Assembly: GCA_902791985.1 (NCBI GenBank)
Contig: CADAYD010000012.1
Span: forward strand, 62,001-126,000
Direction: 5' to 3'
From: an uncultured bacterium
GTDB taxonomy: Bacteria; Cyanobacteriota; Vampirovibrionia; Gastranaerophilales; Gastranaerophilaceae
Length of the DNA: 64,000 bases
The translations under genes were made by a program, and so were the position numbers. The notes under the pieces are model-generated. The model was given only the letters and a program-made list of their open reading frames with translations. It had not been told where the DNA came from and did no database searches. Positions 55,801 to 63,104 of this stretch are shown piece by piece (the first letter of the stretch is position 1; the number at the start of each line of letters is the position of its first letter).

Positions 55801-57369
55801 ATGGGCGTTCCCATTCCAGAATTTTAAATATCCAAATAAATGCGGGTCAACTTTTTTACCGGCAGAACGTAAATCTATTGAACCAAATCCTGTTGCTTCC
55901 ATAACGGGAACAGGTCCGAGTTTAAATTTCAACATTTGATGTAAAGGCATAAGTACAGTTTTTGCCGTTTCAAGACGGACATTTCCGGTGCTTTTTATGT
56001 CCAGTTCCGAATATTTTGAACCGTCAATTTTTGCAAAACCCTTAACGGATACAGTTTCTTTTGGGGTTATCGGTACAAAAACATTTATCTTCATTTTCTG
56101 CCCGATAAAATCTAAATCTGTGCTTCCTCCTTGGGGCATAAGTAAATTTCTGTTTACAAGATGCATATTGCGAAGTTTAACTTGTCCAAATACTTCAGGA
56201 ATTTCTCCGTGTCCGACTACATGTATATCACCTTCACCTTTTCCCCAAAGGGTGGTTTCTTTGAATTTATAAAAATCCATTTCCGGAGGAAGTTCTCTAA
56301 ACCACGGCAGTATTTTTACGACATCCTCCAGTTTTGCCGGTGCAATATTGATTTTTAAATCCATAGCTGGAATTGTTTTACCGGATGAAGCCAACTTCCC
56401 GTCAACATCAAATTTAAAATCTTTTGATTTTAGGGTTGTATTTTTAAACATAATACCGTTTGTAATTGTTTCAAAGTTTGTATTTATGGACAATTTATCG
56501 TGATAAATTACCTGAGAAGGTTTATCTGTTCCTTTTATTTCCAATCCTGTTGTCCATAATGTACTATTTACCTGTTTATGGCTGTGTTTTGTTTGAATAG
56601 TATCGGCTTCAAAATTTAAAATTCCTTTAAGTTCTTGGACAATTCCTTTTGTAAGAACCGGTGCATAAGATGAAATTGAAGATAAATCAAAATCTTTTAT
56701 GTGACCTCTAATTTTTAGTTTATCTTCATTAAATCTATTCAAAGGGAGGTCAAGATATATGTCTGCAAAATATGGAGTTATTTTGTTTTCAAGAATCAAA
56801 TCCCCTTTAGTAGTAAATTGAATTTTATCATCAAGAACGAATTTTGCATTATTGAAATAATCCCCTTTTAAAGATAGTTGTTTATTATTGAATTGGTCAT
56901 CAAGATTTATCTGATATTCTCCAATATCAAGATTAACTTTTGAGATTTTAAATGGGGAGTCATTCTTTTCAAAGCATATTTTATTATCTCCAAGTGTAAA
57001 TATTTTTTCTTTTGTAAATACAAAATTCATTATTTCTTTATCTGCTGATATATTAGCAATTTCTATTTTTTTCAACAGTAAAGGAAATAGTTTTAACTTC
57101 AGTTTTGGATTTTTAATATCAACGGCTTTTGAGTTGTTATTATTCAAAACGGATATTTCATCGCTTTTAATCCAAACAGAGGGGAATGAACCCATCGAAA
57201 GATTTATATTCCCTAAATCTATATTATATCCTGTAGATTTATATATTTGCTGTTCAATTTCAGGTTTATTTTTGGGTAAATTTACTAAGGCAGGTATACC
57301 CCAAAAATATCCGGCAGTGAAAGCACCGATAAATCCGATTAAAACTAAAATTTTGTATACTGATTTCAT
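52873..57369 (-). CDS. Giant AsmA/TamB/YhdP-type envelope protein
   Basis: A 1498-residue protein with one N-terminal membrane anchor (about 5-27) and a long periplasmic body of repeated beta segments (e.g. DLDFIGQKMKINVFVPITP, INGIVNFDKQDANYDLTGTL). It ends in an AsmA-type C-terminal domain: LSGDGAFEVKDGRMPKLG, KNGVANNINVYSQGKELNM, GSYNLSTLVADMEIYGSL. Proteins of this group form hydrophobic-grooved bridges thought to carry phospholipids to the outer membrane. The ORF is intact over 4.5 kb. TATAAT lies 9 nt before the ATG and there is no ribosome site. Together with LptF/G it supports a two-membrane envelope. Confidence 0.85.
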   Translation of the reverse strand: MKSVYKILVLIGFIGAFTAGYFWGIPALVNLPKNKPEIEQQIYKSTGYNIDLGNINLSMGSFPSVWIKSDEISVLNNNNSKAVDIKNPKLKLKLFPLLLKKIEIANISADKEIMNFVFTKEKIFTLGDNKICFEKNDSPFKISKVNLDIGEYQINLDDQFNNKQLSLKGDYFNNAKFVLDDKIQFTTKGDLILENKITPYFADIYLDLPLNRFNEDKLKIRGHIKDFDLSSISSYAPVLTKGIVQELKGILNFEADTIQTKHSHKQVNSTLWTTGLEIKGTDKPSQVIYHDKLSINTNFETITNGIMFKNTTLKSKDFKFDVDGKLASSGKTIPAMDLKINIAPAKLEDVVKILPWFRELPPEMDFYKFKETTLWGKGEGDIHVVGHGEIPEVFGQVKLRNMHLVNRNLLMPQGGSTDLDFIGQKMKINVFVPITPKETVSVKGFAKIDGSKYSELDIKSTGNVRLETAKTVLMPLHQMLKFKLGPVPVMEATGFGSIDLRSAGKKVDPHLFGYLKFWNGNAHFTQIHNLELKNASGEIIFEDRNVTFKTSSGTINNRPTKINGKCSVFGDMIVEAATKGQKIPDMMKVINSSPDLAEVQKVIKPFTHPDGIGDLYLTIYGKVKDDVTQIQFNEDLFAKGKIVLHNATTILQDTFIPFKNINGIVNFDKQDANYDLTGTLNNSNIQVKGTAQNTTMNLVATSDKFKLVNLWDAMKPNMYVPFKKELGNLEVSFVGKYSGVADASKLDYNKIIVDGKIHSNMNTSNPIKVNGGDFNVRNSVLSAQGLKGLFNGNPFTLSFTGTNIYDSMKIQDAIFDFGNFNIASINNMKDQINLPAEYKKEINNIKDLQGHINIKGTIKNGGIYSDTDLKNISFRYEPYDTNINILSGKANLRGETLYLSKVNTKISSMPVFLNGYISNILNAPNLNLYVAGKLNQEFFDKFINEKSVYPVKLKGDANFNSKLSGTLENIHANSHLNVKENSSIYYMGATFTGAPSGETDIDGIATNPVSIHADTNLTKNRIKINALDYIQTITSQNKKTSEQKQLSMSGAISLIKNNLIKFENLRIKTFEPTDAKIFNILLKKPTIKQGMFMADMTVNGTSLAPYALGSLNISSVDIPILDSTIRDIDIDMQRDYIHLNSKGVILTNDITIYAKIVNKTTPPYIVEDFKVKTDVLDLNLIANRFNDYDTDKLKNKNSKTTSFDLDPTSIIIKNGEILADKILIKKAQATDFNAKVTMGEDHILHIDKYTFNIANGTVDGDINTNLSTMESKATMNIKNADAEIISENFFDMPGQMYGLVTGDMRMSCNGSNSVECLNTLSGDGAFEVKDGRMPKLGSLEYLLKAANLVTGGITGVSVNGIIDLITPLKTGNFSQISGDVKVKNGVANNINVYSQGKELNMYMTGSYNLSTLVADMEIYGSLSKNFSTLLGKIGNASLNRLLNRLPGININDINPESTSNINKIPNFNKENAVRVFRAEIFGDINGSNYVKSFKWIKH

Positions 57370-57426
57370 AACACATTTATTATAATATAATTGGGGGTTT
57401 TAGGGCAATAATATTATTGTTTTAAG

Positions 57427-58005
57427 TTAATATTTTTCGCATAAAAGTTTAAAATATGCTTTTTTATGATGACAATTCGGGCAGTAATCAGGGGCACTTT
57501 TACTCTCGTGTATGTATCCGCATTCTTTGCAAATCCATTGCTGAGGGGTATCTTTTTCAAAAAGAGTTCCGTTTTTAAGATTTTCATAAAGGATTTTATA
57601 TCTTTGTGCGTGGTGTTTTTCAGAATTTATTACATGTTTAAAGGTTGAGGCTACAGAATCAAATCCTTCTTCAAGTGCTATTTTTTCTGCGTTTGCGTAT
57701 AAAAGGGTGTATTCTTCGGTTTCCCCTTTAATTGCACTTAGAAGGTTTTCTTCAGTTGTCCCATGTTCAAAAGGATAAAAAGAGTCAACATGTCCGTCGG
57801 ATGTTGTTCCGATATGTTTATAGAACAATTTTGCGTGTTCGTATTCGTTATGGGCTGTTTGTTCAAAAATTTCTGCTATTTGTTCATATCCTTCTTTTCT
57901 GGCAGTGGATGCAAACATTGTGTACCTGTTACGTGCCATTGACTCTCCTGCAAATGCGTTTATAAGTTGTTGTTCTGTTTTTGAGCCTCTAAAATTGACT
58001 GGCAT
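57427..58005 (-). CDS. rbr: Rubrerythrin
   Basis: Non-heme iron peroxidase protecting anaerobes from hydrogen peroxide. The 192-residue protein has the diiron four-helix bundle, with Glu and E-x2-H ligands (NAFAGESMARNRYTMF near 12-27, AHNEYEHAKLFY near 50, INSEKHHAQRY near 128), and a C-terminal rubredoxin-like FeS4 site (WICKECGYIH and PDYCPNCHHK: two C-x2-C pairs). AAAGGAG precedes the ATG. The upstream region contains a nested palindrome at 58024-58137. No PerR or Fur gene is adjacent. Confidence 0.95.
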   Translation of the reverse strand: MPVNFRGSKTEQQLINAFAGESMARNRYTMFASTARKEGYEQIAEIFEQTAHNEYEHAKLFYKHIGTTSDGHVDSFYPFEHGTTEENLLSAIKGETEEYTLLYANAEKIALEEGFDSVASTFKHVINSEKHHAQRYKILYENLKNGTLFEKDTPQQWICKECGYIHESKSAPDYCPNCHHKKAYFKLLCEKY

Positions 58006-58023
58006 TATATTCTCCTTTCTGTC

Positions 58024-58137
58024 ACATAATACATATTATTTGTACAAGTTAGAAAAATATTTTTCATTGTTCACTTTTCTTTTTGCATTCCTATCAAAAA
58101 GAAAAGTGAACATAAGTTCCGATAATATGTATTATGT
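58024..58137. repeat. Nested 114-bp palindromic element upstream of rubrerythrin
   Basis: The outer arms ACATAATACATATTAT (58024-58039) and 58122-58137 are perfect complements. Inside, a perfect 18-bp hairpin (58068-58085 with 58095-58112, 9-nt loop) carries the same TTCACTTTTCTTTTTG arm as the hairpin at 42825. It could be a small mobile hairpin element, or a regulatory structure for the two flanking genes. Confidence 0.75.
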
Positions 58138-58273
58138 ATAATGAAATAAATTTTATTTATCCCCGAGTTGCTACCTGTAAGGATAGTTTTTTTAGATTTA
58201 TACGCTACTTTTTGGGGATTACTTCTCTTGATAAACCGTTCATAATTGAATAGTTATGATAGTTAGGAAATTT

Positions 58274-58438
58274 ATGACAGATTTATTACATTTTACAAAG
58301 AAAATTTCAAATCGGATTCAATACTACGATGCAATTGTTGATTTTGCAGAAGAAACCCATTGGTTTAATCCTTTTTATTCTCCCCAAGAATTTATAGTTA
58401 TTTGGTCAGATGAAAAAGATAAATTCAATAAATATTAA
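58274..58438 (+). CDS. Small 54-residue protein, unknown
   Basis: Start taken at the ATG at 58274, which has AGGAAA about 6 nt upstream; an earlier ATG at 58256 has no ribosome site. The product is a short aromatic, charged protein (MTDLLHFTKKISNRIQYYD, then HWFNPFYSPQEFIVIW). There is no membrane span or metal motif. It lies between the palindromic element and the kinase-like gene at 58517. The reading frame and ribosome site make it plausible; function unknown. Confidence 0.5.
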   Translation: MTDLLHFTKKISNRIQYYDAIVDFAEETHWFNPFYSPQEFIVIWSDEKDKFNKY

Positions 58439-58516
58439 GAATTTTTGTAAAATATAGCAAAAAATATTTTTCTTGTGTATTATAATTCTATATCCTATAC
58501 ATTATTGGAATAGAAA

Positions 58517-59368
58517 ATGCTATCTTTGAAAGAACAAGAAAAAGAAAGAATATTTAAACCGGATTTCAATTCCAAATCAGGACGGGAGTTGCTTGCATTT
58601 TATCTCCAAACCAAATTTAAACAAATATTTTTATATGATAAGAGACAACAAACCCCAATAATAAACGCTATTTCGCCTGATTTTATTTCAAGATTTACTA
58701 AAAGAATTATAACAAATCCGTCAAAAAGACTCTTAATAGGTGTAACAGGAGAGTCAGCTTCAGGTAAATCGACAATTTGTTCAGAAATTCAAAATGTAAT
58801 AGGTCAGTTTGACATGCCTGTAACAGTTTTGAGTACGGATAATTATTTTAATGATATATCTGAATTAATAAACAAATATGGGTCTTTTGATAATGTAAGA
58901 GACAGCGGATATGATGTTGATGCCCCTACAAGTTTTCAACTTGATATTTTAAGGAATGATTTGGAGGATTTGTCCGTAGGACTTGATATAAAGGCTCCTA
59001 TGTATTTGCCAAACGGTACCGGAATTTCAGTTCCGAGTGCAATAGAAGTAAAATCCCGAAAAATTATTGTTGTCGAAGGAATTGCGACAATGTATGACGA
59101 AGTAAAAGATGTATTCGATATAAAAATTTATGTAGAAACGGATAATGAAATTCGCCGTTCAAGGTTTGTATCAAGGGCGATTGAAGAACGCAATCAAGAT
59201 GAAGAAAATGCACTCAAACATTGGAATTACATTTCTCAAGCCGGAGAAAAATATGTAAAACCTTTTAGAAAAGAGGCAGATTTAGTCTTGAACGGGAATT
59301 CTGATTTAACTTATTTTGCTCAAATTCTTGAACATATATACAATATTACAAATAATTTTGAAAATTAG
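58517..59368 (+). CDS. Uridine-kinase-like P-loop kinase
   Basis: A 283-residue kinase of the phosphoribulokinase/uridine kinase/pantothenate kinase superfamily. An N-terminal extension of about 70 residues precedes the P-loop VTGESASGKSTICSE near 77. Then come the substrate-side motif LSTDNYFNDISE (D-N-Y-F, typical of uridine kinases), DAPTSFQLDIL, IIVVEGIATMYDE (Walker-B-like), and the RRSRFVSRAIEER lid. The substrate may be uridine or another small hydroxylated compound. GGAA lies before the ATG, and TATAAT at 58481-58486 could be its -10. It overlaps the convergent gene at 59365 by 4 bp. Confidence 0.8.
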   Translation: MLSLKEQEKERIFKPDFNSKSGRELLAFYLQTKFKQIFLYDKRQQTPIINAISPDFISRFTKRIITNPSKRLLIGVTGESASGKSTICSEIQNVIGQFDMPVTVLSTDNYFNDISELINKYGSFDNVRDSGYDVDAPTSFQLDILRNDLEDLSVGLDIKAPMYLPNGTGISVPSAIEVKSRKIIVVEGIATMYDEVKDVFDIKIYVETDNEIRRSRFVSRAIEERNQDEENALKHWNYISQAGEKYVKPFRKEADLVLNGNSDLTYFAQILEHIYNITNNFEN

Positions 59369-59775
59369 GCTAAATAAATAGTTTTCCCATTTATTATTAT
59401 TTTTACGAGTTTTCCATTTAAGTCCCGAATATATTCGTTGATATAATTTTTTTCGGGGGAAGTTTTTGAGGTGTATTTTTCAACATAATGTGTTAATGAA
59501 TCTTTTATAAAGTGTTTTATTTCTCTGATGTATTGTTGTTTTACCCCGTCATAGGTTTCGATACAGCCGTCTTGGGTATATTTTTTGTGTATGCGCCCGA
59601 TAATATTGTGATTTTCATCAAATTCTTTGGTTTCAATATCCAATGCAGTTTTGTTGTATGCAACTTGACGTTTCAGATTTTGATTTTTGTCAAATACGTC
59701 CATTATGTTGTGTGTTAAGTTATGATAGCGTATTTTCTTTTCTCCGCTGGGAATAACATCAAAATTAATTTTCAT
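59365..59775 (-). CDS. Small polar protein of unknown function
   Basis: A 136-residue soluble protein, rich in Lys, Asn, Tyr and Ile, with a repetitive D-x-N-x feel (DVFDKNQNLKRQV, EFDENHNIIGRIHKKY, YIRDLNGKLVKIIINGK). Such short turn-strand repeats resemble those in the N-terminal half of the HExxH protein at 38257 (DSDGNIIER), possibly a shared lineage family. AGGAG precedes the ATG. It follows rex by 11 nt on the minus strand, so it is probably in that transcript. Function unknown. Confidence 0.65.
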   Translation of the reverse strand: MKINFDVIPSGEKKIRYHNLTHNIMDVFDKNQNLKRQVAYNKTALDIETKEFDENHNIIGRIHKKYTQDGCIETYDGVKQQYIREIKHFIKDSLTHYVEKYTSKTSPEKNYINEYIRDLNGKLVKIIINGKTIYLA

Positions 59776-59786
59776 ATTATTAACTC

Positions 59787-60404
59787 CTAATTTATATTGT
59801 ATGTAAATTGGAGAAAATTCCCCATTAAGTTCTCATTCCAAACTTGGACATCATCAGGGACATCAAGTATAACAGGAGTAAAATTCCATATGTATTTTAT
59901 TCCTGTGTTGACCAAAAATTTTGCAGTGCTCTGAGCATATTGTGACGGGACAGTTAAGATTGCAATATCTATAAAATGCTGCCAAACGTATATAGGCAAG
60001 TCTTTTATATCAAGAATTTTTTTATTGTTTACTTCTTTGCCGATTTTATTGGGATCATTATCAAAAAGACTGATAATATTTAATCCGTAATTTGCAAAAT
60101 TGTCATATTTTGCAAGAGCCATTCCCAAATTACCTGCACCGATAATGTAAGCGCGTTTATTTTTTGAGAAACCTAATGTCGTTTCGATTGATGTTTTTAA
60201 TTCTTTTGTTATGTATCCGACACGAGATTTCCCTGAATTATTCAGTAAATTGATATCTTTACGAATCTGTGAATCATCAATTTTTAGTAATGACGCAATT
60301 TGACTGCTCGAAATATATTCTTCACCTTTTTTTATGTAATCGTTTAGGATGCAGTGATAAAGCGTCAATCTGTTAATTACCTTATCAGAAATTTGCTTTT
60401 TCAT
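59787..60404 (-). CDS. rex: Redox-sensing transcriptional repressor Rex
   Basis: Represses fermentation and hydrogenase genes until NADH rises. The start is ATG at 60404, with TATAAT exactly 6 nt upstream; a six-codon longer frame overlaps that promoter. The 205-residue protein has a winged helix (SSSQIASLLKIDDSQIRKDI, RVGYITKELKTSIE), the Rossmann NADH site IIGAGNLGMALAKYDNF near 84, IISLFDNDPNKIG, and a C-terminal domain-swap helix. It follows the DXS-like gene by 54 nt but seems to have its own promoter. I found no clear Rex operator (TTGTGAA type) at genes in this window. Confidence 0.92.
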   Translation of the reverse strand: MKKQISDKVINRLTLYHCILNDYIKKGEEYISSSQIASLLKIDDSQIRKDINLLNNSGKSRVGYITKELKTSIETTLGFSKNKRAYIIGAGNLGMALAKYDNFANYGLNIISLFDNDPNKIGKEVNNKKILDIKDLPIYVWQHFIDIAILTVPSQYAQSTAKFLVNTGIKYIWNFTPVILDVPDDVQVWNENLMGNFLQFTYNIN

Positions 60405-60416
60405 AAAATTATTATA
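60405..60416 (-). promoter_or_regulatory. Leaderless -10 element of rex
   Basis: On the minus strand TATAAT (60416-60411) lies exactly 6 nt before the ATG at 60404. No ribosome site is present. It decides the rex start. Confidence 0.6.
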
Positions 60417-60458
60417 CACCATAAAATAAAAAATGGAGTATTTGCTATGTTCTTATTT

Positions 60459-62225
60459 TTAAATTAATTTTTCAATATCTTTAGCTATAATTTCTTTAGT
60501 TAAATGATATCTTTCATTTAGTAATTCCATAGGTTTTCGGTCATTAAATTCTTTAAATGCACCATAGTTAAGCACTTTTATATCCGAACTCCCGTAAAAT
60601 CTTGATATTTTTTCTCCAAATCCGCCGTCAAGTGTTCCGTTTTCAAGTGTTATAATAATATCATGGTCAGATTTCAGATTCTCCAGCAATTCTTTATCAA
60701 TCCCTGTAATAAATCTCGGGTTGATTAGCGTAGCGTCAATTTCGAGTTTTGATTTTAATTCTTTTTTAACTTCTTTACCTAATTCAAAAAAGTCGCCGAG
60801 TCCAATAATTGCAACTTTTGTTCCTCGTTCAACCAATTTATACTTATTTAGAATTGAATAATCAGTATTATCAACTTCTCCGGATATAATATAATTTGCG
60901 GTCGGTACTCTTATTGCTACAGGATGTTCATTTTGTTTTACAGACCAGTCAAGCATTTGCAAATATTCTTCTTTGCAAGTTGGAGCCAGATAAACAATAT
61001 TTGGAATATTACATATTAGCGGAATGTCAAAAAGTCCAAGATGAGTGCAATCTGCACTTGAAATTCCGCCCCAATAAACAAGAATTGTTGCAGGGGAATT
61101 GTTCAATGCTAAATCCTGAGACAGTTGATCATATGCGCGCTGGATAAATGAAGTCATAACTGCAAAAATATGCTTTGCACCGTTTCTTGCAAGCCCGGAT
61201 GCGTACCCAACGGCGTGTTGTTCTGCAATTCCGACATCTGTATAATTTTCTCCTAATTTGTTTCTAAATTCACTATCCCACCAAAATACTCCAGGAGTTG
61301 CCGCATTAATCGCCATAACGGTCTTATCTTGTTTAACCTTATCTAATATATAATTTTTTGTAATTGTTTCATAGCACTCGGGTGTTTCGCTGAAAGGAGA
61401 TTCTTCTGATAAAATCCCCGGCATAGCCCAGTGTCCCCATTCTTTATTTGCGACTGCTTTTTCAAAACCTTTGCCTTTTAATGTATGAATGTGAACTACT
61501 ACAGGTTTTGTACTGTCTTTTATGTCTGAGAATGTTTTAATGAGAGTTTCAATATTGTTACCTTGTTCAACATAAATGTAATCAAATCCGAATGTTTTAA
61601 ACCAATTATTTGCGCAAGTACCATTTGAGTCGCGAAGTTCTTTAAGGTTTTTGTATAATCCTCCTTGGTTTTCTGCAATGGACATTTCGTTATCGTTTAC
61701 TATAATAATTAAATTTGAATTTAAAACGGATGCATTATTAAAACCTTCAAACGCTTCGCCCCCTGATAATGAACCGTCCCCAATAAGCGAGATGACGTTA
61801 TAATTCTCCCCTTTTAAATCTCTTGCTTTTGCGACACCTGTTGCAAGTGTGACGGAAGTGGATGTGTGCCCTATCATAAAATGGTCATGTACACTTTCAT
61901 TTTGGTTTGAATATCCCGAAATTTCCGGATGATTTAATGGATCTAAAAACCCTTGTTTTCTGCCTGTGAGCATTTTATGCGGGTAACATTGATGAGAAAC
62001 ATCAAAAATCAATTTATCTTTTGGCGAATCAAAAACATAATGAAGCGCAATCGTTGCTTCCACAATTCCCAAATCAGGTCCAAGATGCCCTCCGACTTTA
62101 TCTACTCTGTTTATAACTCCTTGTCTTATTTCATCTGCAAGGATATTCATTTCTTCAAAAGATAATTTCTTAACATCTTCCGGTGAATTTATTTTTTCTA
62201 AAACGGTTGTTCTCAAAGTTGTCAT
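60459..62225 (-). CDS. 1-deoxy-D-xylulose-5-phosphate synthase-like protein (short form)
   Basis: A 588-residue transketolase-type enzyme with DXS motifs: HLGPDLGIVEATIALH, FDVSHQCYPHKMLTGRK, MIGHTSTSVTLATG, the thiamine-diphosphate site GDGSLSGGEAFEGFNNA with LIIIVNDNEMSI, and the C-terminal DVGIAEQHAVGYASG. It is about 40 residues shorter than typical DXS, and several signatures differ (DVSHQ for DVGHQ, SLSGGEAF for the usual MTGGMAF type). DXS makes deoxyxylulose phosphate for isoprenoids and thiamine. This may be the main DXS or a specialised paralogue; a search for a second copy would tell. AGGAGC precedes the ATG. It is upstream of rex. Confidence 0.82.
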   Translation of the reverse strand: MTTLRTTVLEKINSPEDVKKLSFEEMNILADEIRQGVINRVDKVGGHLGPDLGIVEATIALHYVFDSPKDKLIFDVSHQCYPHKMLTGRKQGFLDPLNHPEISGYSNQNESVHDHFMIGHTSTSVTLATGVAKARDLKGENYNVISLIGDGSLSGGEAFEGFNNASVLNSNLIIIVNDNEMSIAENQGGLYKNLKELRDSNGTCANNWFKTFGFDYIYVEQGNNIETLIKTFSDIKDSTKPVVVHIHTLKGKGFEKAVANKEWGHWAMPGILSEESPFSETPECYETITKNYILDKVKQDKTVMAINAATPGVFWWDSEFRNKLGENYTDVGIAEQHAVGYASGLARNGAKHIFAVMTSFIQRAYDQLSQDLALNNSPATILVYWGGISSADCTHLGLFDIPLICNIPNIVYLAPTCKEEYLQMLDWSVKQNEHPVAIRVPTANYIISGEVDNTDYSILNKYKLVERGTKVAIIGLGDFFELGKEVKKELKSKLEIDATLINPRFITGIDKELLENLKSDHDIIITLENGTLDGGFGEKISRFYGSSDIKVLNYGAFKEFNDRKPMELLNERYHLTKEIIAKDIEKLI

Positions 62226-62371
62226 ATAAAGCTCCTATATTATGCCAATATCTAAAGTATGCTTGAATTCATTTATTTCGTCAAGCAATGTCTTAATATA
62301 AGTTTATAAAGTGTAGATAATACACTTACTTTGTATTTTAATAATAGTGTTACTAATAAAGGAGAATTAAG

Positions 62372-62620
62372 ATGAAAATGGCTGCTATTACCCCGACAAG
62401 TTTTCAAGGTTTGAAACCTATATATGTACCCCCAAAATCAAAAAAGAATCTCTCCAGAAAATTTATATATAACGATGTATTGAATATTGTAAGAAGATTG
62501 AATGTTCCGGCTACATTTACAAATAAACGAATTGAATTGCCTGCTCCGACAAAAGATTTAATAGATGAGCTGAAAAAGTTGGGCATTTCATATGTAACAA
62601 AGAAAAAGCCTATTCATTAA
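62372..62620 (+). CDS. Small lineage-type protein with N-terminal SFQG motif
   Basis: An 82-residue basic protein. The N-terminus reads MKMAAITPTSFQGLKP, with F11-x-G13 placed as in the other F-x-G/FG proteins here. The remainder is helical and Lys-rich (VLNIVRRLNVPATF, DLIDELKKLGISYVTKKK) without membrane span. AAAGGAG lies 8 nt before the ATG. It diverges from the DXS-like gene and precedes another small gene by 98 nt. Function unknown. Confidence 0.7.
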   Translation: MKMAAITPTSFQGLKPIYVPPKSKKNLSRKFIYNDVLNIVRRLNVPATFTNKRIELPAPTKDLIDELKKLGISYVTKKKPIH

Positions 62621-62718
62621 TATTTGTTAATATTCCTTATAAAAAAGTAAATTTTTTAATCCAATTTTTTTTTTATAAATTATAGGGGATATTTATAAAA
62701 AATGAAAGGGAAATTTGT

Positions 62719-63048
62719 ATGTTAAGTCATTTATTTCAATTGGGTTTTAAAGAATTCGGGGTTTTGAAAAATGGAACAAAAGTGTTAAGAAAAATCTCCA
62801 TGGAATTTGGAAATACGACAAAAACTTGGAATAAAGTTGAAAGAAAGGCTGCCAGTGCCGGCCGTCCATGTAAGGTGACAACGGATTATTATTTATTAGG
62901 GCAAGATGGAAGCGTAACACCGATGAGGCGTGCTGCCGGTAATCATTATACGGGTCACTCTGCATCTATATGGATGAGCGGACAGGATGGGGCATACTTA
63001 AGAACTAGATATAGTGCATATCGTGGGGTCGGATATAAATTTAACTAG
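62719..63048 (+). CDS. Small basic protein, unknown
   Basis: A 109-residue protein rich in Gly, Ser, Arg and aromatics. After a short hydrophobic start (MLSHLFQLGFKEFGVL) it is polar, with the segments RPCKVTTDYYLLGQDGSV, AAGNHYTGHSASIWMSG and YSAYRGVGYKF. The glycine/aromatic C-terminal half looks beta-rich. AAAGGGAAA precedes the ATG. A strong hairpin terminator follows. I recognise no family. Confidence 0.6.
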   Translation: MLSHLFQLGFKEFGVLKNGTKVLRKISMEFGNTTKTWNKVERKAASAGRPCKVTTDYYLLGQDGSVTPMRRAAGNHYTGHSASIWMSGQDGAYLRTRYSAYRGVGYKFN

Positions 63049-63070
63049 ATTATTTTTACAAGATTATAAA

Positions 63071-63104
63071 TAATTAGGGTGCATTGTATGATGCACCTTA
63101 ATTA
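63071..63104. terminator. Bidirectional intrinsic terminator
   Basis: TAATTAGGGTGCAT (63071-63084) pairs with ATGCACCTTAATTA (63091-63104), 14 bp with one G-T pair and a 6-nt loop. The cysK stop (63098-63100) lies inside the right arm. Confidence 0.8.
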
